From Rutstroemia sp. NJR-2017a BVV2 (taxonomy: Eukaryota > Ascomycota > Leotiomycetes > Helotiales > Rutstroemiaceae): a DNA stretch of 64,000 nucleotides. Location of the stretch: assembly GCA_002946415.1 (NCBI GenBank), contig NJPS01000073.1, positions 186,001-250,000 on the forward strand, read 5' to 3'. Below are positions 24,148 to 34,293 of the stretch, in pieces. The notes under the pieces were generated by a model. The model worked only from the letters and a program-made list of their open reading frames with translations. It ran no database searches and was not told the DNA's origin. A program made the translations under genes and the position numbers. Every line of letters begins with the position of its first letter. Position 1 is the stretch's first letter.

Positions 24148-24561
24148 ATGACGTTCTTAGATAAATTCAAATCCCTCTCCCTCCCTACCAACTCCAAAAC
24201 CTCGAAGTCGAACGACTCTAAGAACCTCCGACGTCAAACACCTCTCGACAGTCCAAATTCCGATCGCAAGAACCCCCTCTCACCATCCACAACCAACTCC
24301 ACCACGAAAAGCACATCGCATTCGCATCGATCGAGCCCCAAAACCGGAGTACGAGCGGGAGCGATCGAGATCACCAAGGAGAACGACCTGCAGGAGGATG
24401 AACACGAAACAGATGACGAACAGGAGAGTCGGGATTTCAAAGAATATTTAGAGAAGTGTAGAAAGGCGGAAGAGGAGAAGGAAAGGAAAAGGAAGAAAAT
24501 GGTTGAGATGGAGCGGAGGAGGAAGGCTGTGAATTTGAGTCCATGGGCTGGGAGGATGTAA
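24148..24561 (+). CDS. small charged protein with coiled-coil and WAGRM tail
   Basis: A single exon encodes 137 residues. The N-terminus (MTFLDKFKSLSLPTNS) is a short amphipathic start followed by a Ser/Lys/Asn-rich disordered part. Residues about 85-125 are acidic then strongly basic and helical (DFKEYLEKCRKAEEEKERKRKKMVEMERRRKA), and the protein ends NLSPWAGRM. There is no signal peptide. The same plan, with an aromatic-x-x-x-L start of helix, an E/R-rich helix and a terminal Trp-x-Gly-x-Met, appears in the protein at 27407-27766, suggesting diverged paralogues 3 kb apart. I do not recognise a named domain. Codon usage and the clean start and stop favour a real gene. Confidence 0.7.
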   Translation: MTFLDKFKSLSLPTNSKTSKSNDSKNLRRQTPLDSPNSDRKNPLSPSTTNSTTKSTSHSHRSSPKTGVRAGAIEITKENDLQEDEHETDDEQESRDFKEYLEKCRKAEEEKERKRKKMVEMERRRKAVNLSPWAGRM

Positions 24562-26004
24562 CTCAAATTATGGGAGAGGCATCGCATCTGCGAAGGAGAG
24601 AACATGGCATGCGCAACTGATAAAGGAGATGCGAAAGTCCAAGTCGATGCCTCGTTCATGATGGAGGGCAGGAGACGGGTGCACAGGATGAAGCACACCT
24701 GTGGATTCCGATGACAGTACCACGGAAGACACAACGAACTCGAACTTCGTCAACACCTATTTCTCAACAAGTCGAAACAACAGTACCTTCGCGATGGACG
24801 GGACATATTGGATCGCGGATAGGGAGCAGTGTCTTTGATGGGGGGCCCTATTTAATATTTCACAATTCTTTTAGCCAGCATTTCTTTCGATCGATACCCG
24901 GATTATTTCTTCTTTCCCCTTTCTCCTTCCTGTTCTTCTTCCTCTTCGGAGCTGGCTGGTTCTCTTTTTCACTGTACCGTAATTTGGGCCTCCTCATCCA
25001 TCGCGTTGGGTTTGGAGAGTATGACGGCGAATGCGATATCATGTATTTATGCAAACATCAATTCAAACAATTTTCTACACGAAAGTAGTTGGAGAGTCGC
25101 GAATTTGAAAACCTCAAGTTTTGCATATGTTCGAGAGTGATGGACAGTGGTTAACTTAAACATAAGGGGCTGCCTCCCTCCTTACCCCAGATTCCAGCAA
25201 TGTCGAATATCTGGTGCGTATTGCGTGCTCTTTGTCCACTCTCCACTCTCACTCCGCACTCCGCATTTTACTTGCCAGCCTCACAGGCTCACACAAGGTA
25301 TTATATTATCAAGGTATACTTCCTATACTATGCTCCTCTTATGGAAAACTTCTGTGCAAATGGCGCATGGCGTCAGGTGCCAGGACTTCTCCTCCTTTTT
25401 ATCTTCCCTTGCGAAATGGGAATCTTCACATGCTGTTTTACAATGCGCGACAGGATTCAATTCCACGAGTCGTGTTGACCAGGGACTCCCTTGTCCTACT
25501 CGCTCAAATACGACGAAGTTCGCTATGGAAGTAGGTATTTCACCGTGCATGACCTTAGTTTCCTGCTGTTTCCCCTAACGTTACCCTCCCCTCCCACCTT
25601 CCTTATCTCTTATCGCATCATCATCAAGCCGCCGGCGCCAGTTTGGTTTGAGGCCATACCCACCTTTGTCTCCACCGTATGGGTCACTAGTGAGTCCACT
25701 CCCCGCACCGTCTCGTCTGTGGAAATCCTCGGGAATCCTCGGTCTAGTCGTCTGCATTTCGATGACTACAGTGCTGCTTGGTTGAGGTTCGGAGGGAGAT
25801 GGTTTGTTTTTCGGAATCACTCTGAGATATCCGTCTCACGTATATTGAAGGAAGACCATCTCCAAATGATGCATTTATAGCAACCAGAACTCTAGGGCTG
25901 TGGCTTCGCTTGTTCATTTACTCGTTAAAGCCTCCCTCCTAAAGTAGTCGAGTCAGGAAATCCAACAAGAGCTTCTATTCCTCCGCCACAACTTCTCAAC
26001 CTGA
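24562..26004. other. intergenic, no gene seen
   Basis: Several overlapping open frames on both strands at 25.1-25.9 kb lack consistent codon bias or motifs. A 3' UTR should occupy the first few hundred bases. Confidence 0.4.
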
Positions 26005-26550
26005 TCCCTACGCGTCCCCCAACCTCGATCTCTCAACTTACTGTACTATCCCCAACCAAGTATCCCGCTCGCCAAGGCCTTCGCCGGCCCGGACAATTCC
26101 CGGATAGTATCTCTCCTTCTTTCACTCTCCACTACCTCCCTCAACGACGTCGATCTTCAACTAGCACAAACACGATCAACCCTCCTCATCTACTCCTCAC
26201 TGACGCAGCTAAACCCCATACCACCCAAAACCGTGAACATCACCCCCTCCAGTGCCCCTTCGATTCGATGATTCCTCCACTCACCACCACGACGGCCTCT
26301 TAGGGCTGATGATCACGAAAACACCTACTTCGTACAGATTTACAACACCCAACCACATGATACAGTAGAAATCCATGAACCACAAACTCCCCCCAACTGA
26401 GTCAATGCCAAGAACAAGCACTTCCAAGATTGGTTTTCAAGAACCATGCACATGGTCAACAAGTACGCCTTTGTCGCAGTCCCGTCCTATGAGATAGAAG
26501 ATGGCGCAAAAGCCGCGATTACCTATGGCGGTATTTACCTTCATAGCTAG
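26005..26550 (+). pseudogene. relic ORF of unknown family with two internal TGA stops
   Basis: One frame is open from 26005 to a TAG at 26548 except for TGA at 26269 and 26398. Its text is protein-like (RIVSLLLSLSTTSLNDVDLQ; KHFQDWFSRTMHMVNKYAFV; AVPSYEIEDGAKAAITYGG) and its third codon positions favour C, unlike the other frames. Both stops could arise from single C-to-T changes (CGA or CAA to TGA). No start codon or exon chain upstream is evident, so the 5' end is missing or shifted. I do not recognise the family. It lies between the two small paralogue-like genes. Confidence 0.45.
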
Positions 26551-27406
26551 CATACACGTGCCTTGCATATATCTCTCTCGGGACAAATAATCTTTTCTTG
26601 CTGGTAGTTATTTGGATAAATATACTCCCTCCTGCCCCTCTACTCCTCATATCTTATCAACCAAACTACCCAGAAATAACTTTATACTTCTCCTCCCATC
26701 AGTCATTTCCAACTAATCCACGATTACAAATCCGTCCGTCGGCGCAAACCAAACCCAACTTCAGACCAGGATAAGTCCGGTTTCACCTCCCACTGCAGTT
26801 GGAAGTTGGAACTCGGCTCAGCTAGTTTTCGGCTATAGGTGGTGATTACTATACTTGCCGCGGGAGACAACCTACGCCCTTCGGCTATTACCCCAGGTCT
26901 TTCCATCATTTTCGCTGCAGAGCCCGGAGTTCGCGGAGTACTGGTTTGGGTCATTATCGGAGTATAAAGGCTTGTGTTATAAATATATTAAACCACATTT
27001 AGAGGAAGAGACTTATATGCCAGTTGATGAATTCATGCATTCTGTCATACCACTTTCTCTGCCTGCCTAGCTATTTACCTACCTATCTCGAAGGGGGAAC
27101 GTAATCCTATCTAAGTACGATATCCTGCCAACCATATCTCGCATCCTACCTTTTCCTGATTCCAGCCCATCAAATCCAGCGAACGAAAAGGTCGATCTCA
27201 AGCAACACCCACAACGGGAGGGCGAACAAGTAATATCGAAAAAGTCCAACGCCACAACGCCTTTAATCCATCTCTCCCCTCCAAAACGCCATCGCTGAAG
27301 TACAAATTCAAGATTTGAAGAAACTCAACAACAAATCAAATTCAGATACCCCAGTTGTTTCTATCACATCAAAAGACGTCCCAAAGTATCTTCACGAACA
27401 ATCATT
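26551..27406. other. spacer and leader of the next gene
   Basis: No gene is supported. From about 27120 the DNA is C/A-rich with no out-of-frame coding signal and runs into ATTATG at 27407, as a long 5' leader would. Confidence 0.45.
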
Positions 27407-27766
27407 ATGTTCTCCAGCATCAAAGATCGTATTTCAAACACCTCCAAATCCTCATATGGGTCCCAATCCAGCACTCGGCCAGCAAAATCAAATTCGAAAG
27501 ATATGACGGATCTGAAGGCTTCGAAATCGTCCGAGTCGACAACGAACCTTTCAACATCATCAACCCTATACCCTCCATCATACACGCAAGCTGCGCCCCC
27601 TTCATACGAAGCGTTCCTTCAAGACGCGCGAGAAGAAGAGGAGCGACGATTGAGAAGTCAACAAGCGGAAGTGCAGTACCAGCGAGTTCCATGGCAAGGA
27701 GGAATGGTGAGAAATGAGCCTAATGGTGCAAGAGACTGGCTGCAGGGCTGCGGACTAGCCAAGTAG
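27407..27766 (+). CDS. small protein with PPxY motifs and W-x-G-x-M block
   Basis: A single exon encodes 119 residues. Its start (MFSSIKDRISNTSKSS) resembles that of the protein at 24148. A Ser/Lys-rich disordered part leads to two PPxY-type motifs (YPPSYTQAAPPSYEAF), which in other proteins bind WW domains of Rsp5/Nedd4 ligases. An E/R-rich helix (QDAREEEERRLRSQQAEVQYQ) and VPWQGGM then precede a 26-residue tail. The codon after GGM begins GTGAGA and could act as a splice donor, which would change the tail. The two PPSY motifs are the most informative feature; the role is otherwise unknown. Its 3' end lies 32 bases from the end of the convergent transcription factor gene. Confidence 0.7.
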   Translation: MFSSIKDRISNTSKSSYGSQSSTRPAKSNSKDMTDLKASKSSESTTNLSTSSTLYPPSYTQAAPPSYEAFLQDAREEEERRLRSQQAEVQYQRVPWQGGMVRNEPNGARDWLQGCGLAK

Positions 27767-27798
27767 GACTATGAAGTTTTTGTTAGCACATAGTTATT

Positions 27799-30366
27799 TT
27801 ATAGAACAATCGGCGCAATGGAAATATTCCTAAAATAAATCACAAGACAGAATAGGGTTAACTTACTCTCCCACTCCCAATCCTTCATAACGCCTACCCA
27901 ATGCAGTCTCCCTCTCACCGTGAGTTCAGGATCCATGTCCTCCGTGATAGGCTCTTGTCTCCTTTTCGCCTCTGCAAATCCTCCTTGAGCCGCAATGCTT
28001 CTTCTCTGCCCAACAGGTGATGCCCGGCGGCTAAGAATTCCCGTGTCGTTCAATAAATCAGAGAAATTGATCTCTTCATTTGCCAATTCCTCCTCAAATT
28101 TCCTCATTGATCCTTCGCTGTATAACATTCCTATATCTCTCTTTCCCGCCTTTCGCAAATTTTCCTGCTCCGTTTCCCTTGCAACTGCATCACGCCGGGA
28201 CCAAACTTCTTGCATAACCTCCCAGCAGCGATCAATATTTCCTATCCACATTCTCTGTGCCATGCTTTGCCATCGTTCATCAACCCATTTCCTATCCTCA
28301 TCTTCTGATGCTTCACATCCTGCGGCGAGGAGCGGGTATATCTGAACAATAACCAGCCGACTACTCAAAGGCACAGTGGCAAGATATACCAAAACTTTCT
28401 TAGCTAGCTGCGCAGATGTTAGGGAAGGAATTTCTGGAACGGCTTGATGAAGATGGAGGAGAGTAGCATAGCGATACGCTTCAGCTGTTTGCAGAGCATG
28501 CTGTATCTCTGAGGTAGGATCTTCCGGACTTGAGAAAGTGGTACAGGGACTCCATTGTTCGATAGCTTGTTTCAACTCCATGGCTTGAGAAATGATGGCG
28601 ATGGAATTGGAAGAGAGTTTGCGGACTTTGCGACAAAGATTTGCGGCACGACCTATGAGAGGGAAAAGTGTAGCTGCAGAACCCATCAACGGATCTATCT
28701 CTGTGCTGGCAGAAGGAAAGGAAGTAGAGGTGTTGAGTGGGGAGAGGACGTGTTCAAAGTCGGTAGAGTCGTCATCATCAATGGATGTCAAACGAGCGAT
28801 GACGTCCATGTAGACCCAGGTGTTGCAAAGAAATTTTAAACGTGCAAGATCATCACCCACAAGACTTCTCTTACTGTGCTTCATCAAAGCTTGATTCACC
28901 AAGATTTTGGCACCACGAAGATGCTCAATCCCTGTAGAGATATGCTGATCCCATGACTCGGAGAATGCAAGTACCAGCGTCGTGGCAAGTGCGGTATCTG
29001 TTCTCATCTTCTCGATTCCTGTGGCCAGGGATCGGATGCTCCTGCGCATGTGTTCCATTCCATCGACTCGTAATGCAGGCTTCTCTTTAGACGTATGAAA
29101 TGCAGTCATAGATGCTATCGCATGATACAACGCAGGTGAATCCCTTGCTAGAGGCCAAACTAATGTCCTCCATGGGTTTTCAGTCGGCCCATCTTTGACA
29201 GACAAGATCCCACATGTTTGCTTGTCAAATCTAAGCATCAGCATTTCCGGACTTCCCGCAGGAACGTCTGGCTGTCGATACATAGGGCTGTAATTTCTGG
29301 GGGATGCAGTTGGTGATCTTGGTTGAGGATGGAATGGGCTTTGCGCCAGCCACATATCGGCATCCGATAATGGAGGATCACGAATGATCTCCTCAATATC
29401 ATCCTCCAGCGGTGGATCATTTCCGAATTGAAAATGATCCATGACTGGTGTGGTGAGAGCCATTGTAGGTGACGGGTTTGAAAGAGATGGTAGTCTGGCA
29501 TTTAACAACGAGCCAGGCGATAAGAGATCTATCAATCTTGGCGACTGACCAGAGAATGTCGATCTTGTAGTAGGTGTGACGAGACCAGTTTCTTCAAACA
29601 TACTGCTTAGACTGCTTGTAACCGAATCTGCTCCAATTCGAGGTCTTGGTTCTTGCGTCAAGATAGGGGTGCTCATATCAAACAAAGGAGAATTGCCGAA
29701 TTGTAGGTCCGGGATAGAGGACATATCAAAGTTGGATGGCGAGGGTACAGCAGCATTGAAGAAGGATTCCTGCATGTGCACATCGTCTTCTCCTGGCGTT
29801 GATGCCGACGCCTCAGAAGCTACTGGACTTGCATCAGGGGCAGGGTCCGGCGGTTTGTCCAGGACAATCGAATCTGGAGACATCAGAATAAAGATACATT
29901 CTTGGGGTTCTTGCCTATCCTCCTTACCTCTTTTTGTCGAAAGCGCCGGCGCAACCTTGTTTGAGAATGTCGCTTCCTCGAATGGTCTCCATTTAAAATC
30001 CTTCTTGTAGCCTCCGCACGTAACACTTCTTTTATAACATTGTTGACATGATGGTTTCGACTCGTCGCATTTGAGACGCTTTGCTTTGCAAGTTATGCAA
30101 CCTAAAGATATGGTTTGTTAGCATGAAGCTCGTGCGGGGGAACTCTTATCGATCTGATGATAAGGGAACGGAGGCGGATCAAGCATACCATTTCGGCTTT
30201 TGGATTGTTTGGGCTTTGTGATACCCGTCTCTTTCTTTGCTGAAGGATTAGATGCCTTTGAAGTAGATTGCTTCCGTTTCTTGGGAGGTGGGGGTGGTTT
30301 GGGTGCAGGTGTGATGACTGGAGATGAAAGAAATGCAGACGGAGAAGGTATTGTTATCGTCTCCAT
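27799..30366 (-). CDS. Zn2Cys6 transcription factor with Fungal_trans_2-type domain
   Basis: Minus-strand exons 30366-30189, 30101-29928 and 29873-27799 give 808 residues. A basic Pro/Lys-rich N-terminus (PKPPPPPKKRKQ, a likely nuclear signal) is followed by the binuclear zinc cluster at residues about 61-88, C-x2-C-x6-C-x6-C-x2-C-x6-C (CITCKAKRLKC...CQQCYKRSVTC). A long acidic/Ser-Pro-rich linker precedes the regulatory domain from LRFDKQTCGILS onward, with the helix LYHAIASMTAFH and further all-helical repeats characteristic of Fungal_trans_2. It should bind CGG-type sites in the nucleus; targets are unknown. The zinc cluster is split from the body by two short introns. The last 20 residues are uncertain because a GTAAGT lies near the 3' end, but the intron it would open is only 37 nt. 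Confidence 0.88.
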
Positions 30367-32261
30367 CTTAAAGAATTCTTCGGGAGGTACATGGATGAAA
30401 TGGGAACAGGGAGAGCGAAGGGTTCAATGATAGGAGAAAGAAGAATAGACAAGAAGATTGGTGTTGGAGAAGGTAGAAGGGATGAGATGGTCTCTGCTCT
30501 GTGTGGTTTGTTGCTGCAGAGAGCCGTTAGGAGGGTCCTTGTGGTTCCTAGAATTTGAGTCTGCTGTATTTGATAATTATAGTATTGATGTGTTGTTCGA
30601 GATTGAGGAAAGAGATAAAGATAGATTCCATAGCTACTTCTCTCAGTAACGAAGGGAGAAGGTCGTACAACCTGTCGGAAGATCAGGAAGTGAAGATGCG
30701 CTGCTCTGCCCTGCCCTGGTATAGTATGGTGGAGGGGAGGGGGGAGGGAGATCAATTGCGAGGGAAGAGGCCGTTAAAAGGATAAATGGCAGGTAAACGG
30801 CAGATAAATAGCAGATAGATGATAAAACGTAGATAGTAATCCTGTCAGGCCGTCATTTGATTGGTGAAGCCAATGTGTCAGTTTGTGGAGAAAGCTATGA
30901 ACCTGGGAAGGTTGTCGAGGCTCTGACCGAAATCGCAGCGATGGACCTTGGAGAAGCGCGAGAAGAAAGCTTAGCGAATTGATAAAGATAGCGATAGCAG
31001 ATAGCAAAGGCAAAAGGTAAATGCATCCGTACCCGTGCCGTTGATAATGCAGACCAGAACCGGCCAGAGCTAGACGTGCAGTGCTTAGGATTGGTTCTGG
31101 ACAATGCTTAGTGCTGCGAAGGCGAAGACGGAGACGAACCTCCACTTAGGTCGTTCAAATTCAAGGAAAAACAAACAGCAGTTCGTCCACCAGGAGAGAC
31201 ACAGATGCGCTTCATCGCAGGTGCTTCGAGAAGACTACGGCTATTATTTTATATCTTCAGTTTCTCATTTCTCATTTCTCATATCTCGTTTCTCATCGAC
31301 ATCCATCGTACCCATCATAAGGTTATTTCCACAACATCATTTCACACATCATATGATTATCCTTCATAGAAGCCCAACCAATCCATGGTTTTCTTTTACA
31401 TAACCTCCGCCTTTTGTGTATCGACTTCTCACGAAGTGTGTAGGGCTAGGCGGGATTCAAACAAGCTATCCTGCTGATAGGGCGAAAGAGCGACCAGCTT
31501 TCGGCCTTGTCATAGATAACAGGAACGGGGTCCCGAGAAGTTGGAGCGAAATGTAGGGGAGCGGGTAGATCTCGGAGTGTGCGAAAAGCTGATGATGGCA
31601 GCCGAGTAATTCCTTGCATGATTGGAAATCGAGGGGTTCGCAGTTAGAACTAAATCTAAAGAAAAAGGCATTATGATAATAATAGGTACGTTACATGAGG
31701 AGGAAATTTGAGAATTAACGGACTTTGGTACAGCTGCGAAAGGTGGAGACAAGCCAACACCTCCACTTTCTATCGTACTGTACAGAGCCTCTTCTGCAGG
31801 TTAGCACCTAGTCTGTGCTGTATATGACCGGGTTCTTCAGGTTTTCAAGGAATCACATAATACGACGGCTCCTTCGTTGTTGGAGCCCCTTCTGCAATCG
31901 TGCAATGGATCATATACCCCAGCATTGCTTCCATATTAGTCGGTATCTAAACCGCTATTCATAACAGTTGGCAATGGTGTGGTACAGTCAGAAATCTGGT
32001 CAGGTGTGGGGGCGGACTGTGCCTCATCACGTAGGTTGAGGTGGATATAAATTGTTAGCTTCTAATAACAACAGGAAGCAGGCAAGAGAGATCGAGCCAT
32101 CGCCCTCACGATACCCGTGTACCCTCCCAGATTGCCTCTTAGAAATCGAAAGATTTGCATTATTCCGTAGACCAAAGGGTCGACCTGACGTTGCCTTCCA
32201 TCTACCTTTTTGGCCCTTCTGCGACAGACCAATACATGCCATAGCTGGATAGTAAGGTGTC
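30367..32261. other. divergent promoter region, no gene seen
   Basis: This 1.9-kb gap separates the divergent transcription factor and hemerythrin genes. It contains a CTCATTT/CTCGTTT simple repeat near 31255-31300 and a TATAAAT at 32046-32052, about 215 bases before the hemerythrin start. No coding sequence is supported. Confidence 0.5.
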
Positions 32262-33129
32262 ATGGCGCCTCCGATGTATAAAGACTACCCACTGAATGTG
32301 ATCAATACACCGAAATTTACGACCGGTAAAGTATGATTTCTTGACGCAAGGTAGAAGACCACTGCCTGACAAGCCGTGTCCCTGCAGACAGATCCGTTCA
32401 CCATGGAAGCTTCACATATGGCTTTGAGTCACAACTCCTTTATCCGTGGCTTCAACAGCATTTACCAGCAAGCACCACGTATCCAACTAGCAACCGACAG
32501 GAGTGATTTCGTAGGATATTGCCTTGCGTGGGTCGATTGCATTGATCAACATCACCACTATGAAGAGACAGAATTCTTCCCAGCCCTTGATAAGGCCGCT
32601 GGGAAAACGGGACTGATGGCTGGCGCTGTAGACCAACACGGTAACTCGCTATGACATTATCATTCTACAGATGAATACTGTGCTAACAAATGCAGCGGAA
32701 TTCCATGACGGTCTCGAGAAGTTCAGGAATTACCTTAAGGATAAGGGCCCTGAGTTTTCCGCGGAGGAACTCATTGCCACCATGGACTCGTTCTCGCAGC
32801 ATCTCCACAACCACCTCAAGGAAGAGCCTCCAGCGATTGCAGAGCTTGCACGTTTTAACACTCCCGACACACCAATCGACATATTGGCGATAGCCGCAGC
32901 AGCTGGTAAGAAGCAAGTCAACTTGCCTTTCCTCCTCAACACCCTCCCAGTTTTCTTCTTGAATATGGAGAGCGTCGAGTTTGAGAACGGCTTGTGGCAC
33001 AATTCATTTCCGCCTGTCAATAAACCTTTGAAATGGGTCTTGACCAAGGGTGCACCCATGTGGCAGAGTCGATATTGGCGATTCGCTAGCTGTACCGCGG
33101 ATGGTGAGTTTAAGCAACTAGAAGTCTGA
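32262..33129 (+). CDS. hemerythrin-like HHE-domain protein
   Basis: Exons 32262-32325, 32392-32640 and 32696-33129 give 248 residues. The four-helix HHE core occupies residues about 30-150, with the di-iron ligand set visible: His35 (SHNSF), His76 and Glu80 (HHHYEETEF), His104 and His108 (DQHAEFHDGL), and His139, His143 and Glu147 (QHLHNHLKEE). It should bind a non-haem di-iron centre and O2 or act in iron/redox handling. A C-terminal extension of about 100 residues (VNLPFLLNTLPVFFLNMESVEF...WVLTKGAPMWQSRYWRFASC) is typical of the fungal members. Exon 1 was found by joining ACCG|GTAAAG to ACAG|ATCCG; without it the protein would start at a later ATG inside the family's conserved N-terminus. 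Confidence 0.86.
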
Positions 33130-34000
33130 TTGTTGGGTATGGAGATGAGGGGCGGTAGTATTATCTTAGAAAGGATGAAGTTTAGCATGTACGTATTGTG
33201 GCAAGGGCCAGGCTGCTAGTGATTACCATTAAATTAACTAGCCTTTGCTGTGAGATTGCTACATTTTACCTCTTCCACTCGTGAATGGGTGACCTGAAGA
33301 AACCATGGGCTTCAAAGCAAGGCTACTATTGCCATCCAACAAGGCACTAAGCCCGACAATCGCGAGCTCGAGCTCTTGTTCGACGATGTGTCTTGAGCTG
33401 TCTAGATACGCCAGACACGCCAGCCGGTTGTTGGCGATCTCTAAATCAAGACGGAACGACCATGAGTATACCGCAAATGGAAATCTAAAAGAAAAACTAA
33501 AACGTGTATCTCTTCATTTCTCGATCCGTGCGAGTAAATGCTTCCCGCCGAACATTTTCGAAATTGCACCACAATATTGACAAAACCCAAGAAATAATAG
33601 CTACCCGAAATGCAAACCCAGAAAAGAGCAGATGCTGCTCGAGCATCAATATCGTTTAATTAAGAAAAATATCCAACTTACAATCCCTTCGAAGAAAAGA
33701 AGCAAAGTCGAAAATCCAGTCGGTGAACAGCATCCGATATGGGCACAATCAGCCTCTGACTTAGCTGAAGTGGAAATGTTGCAGGTACTGACTGCATCTT
33801 CAGCATAAAGTTTCTAGTCGAACATACTGGTTCCAGATTTCCGGTCCCACAACCAAGCAGCCAAATTCAGCTGGTGCGATGTCGACGTTACCGCAAGCCT
33901 CAAAAAAGTCAATTGCTTTCCGCCCCGAACACGACCACCATCATCTTATCCAACAACATAACACAGCTTTCATGACAGCAAGCCAACAACTACAGCTGAA
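33130..34000. other. intergenic, no gene seen
   Basis: No supported coding sequence. It contains the 3' region of the hemerythrin gene and the leader of a candidate small secreted protein. Confidence 0.45.
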
Positions 34001-34293
34001 ATGAAACTCGTCCCGTCTTTTGTGATCTCTTCGCTGGCGCTCATGGAACCTGTCGGCCGCTGTACGTGGACTTCCAGAATGCATTATTGTTCGCTCGGAA
34101 TCAATCTCATGCGGTGTGTGCTTTGCTACCGAGGCCAGTTACAGCATCAAAAATATGCGGTATGACAATCTCCCCGTTTGATTTTAATCGGGGACAAAAC
34201 GTCAAAATCCTTGACGATGGACATCTGAAGGTTTGTTACAACCAGGAATGCAACGTCTGCCAATCTTTGATACTCATGGTTCGAGTTATATGA
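34001..34293 (+). CDS. candidate small secreted Cys-rich protein
   Basis: Exons 34001-34061 and 34145-34293 (donor GTACGT, acceptor TTACAG) give 69 residues. The first 20 (MKLVPSFVISSLALMEPVGR) look like a signal peptide. The mature part has four Cys (KICGM...KVCYNQECNVCQS), enough for two disulphides. Without splicing the first ATG frame stops after 45 codons, so the join is what extends it. Length, secretion signal, Cys content and isolation in a 4-kb gene-poor stretch are typical of fungal small secreted proteins or effectors. There is no recognised family and no good branch site was seen, so the model is a hypothesis. Confidence 0.42.

Noticed and set aside
25581..25820. Gly/Asp-rich minus-strand frame (DPYGGDKGGYGLKPNW)
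   Set aside because: Short, no start context or splice partner, and the opposite strand is equally open.
27841..27880. 37-nt intron near the end of the Zn2Cys6 gene
   Set aside because: Has GTAAGT and TTTTAG ends but is shorter than any convincing intron here, and the unspliced frame already reaches a stop; left as an uncertainty.
31441..31510. tRNA-like reading on the minus strand with a GCA-like loop
   Set aside because: Position 33 is not T, the T arm does not pair, and no acceptor stem can be drawn.
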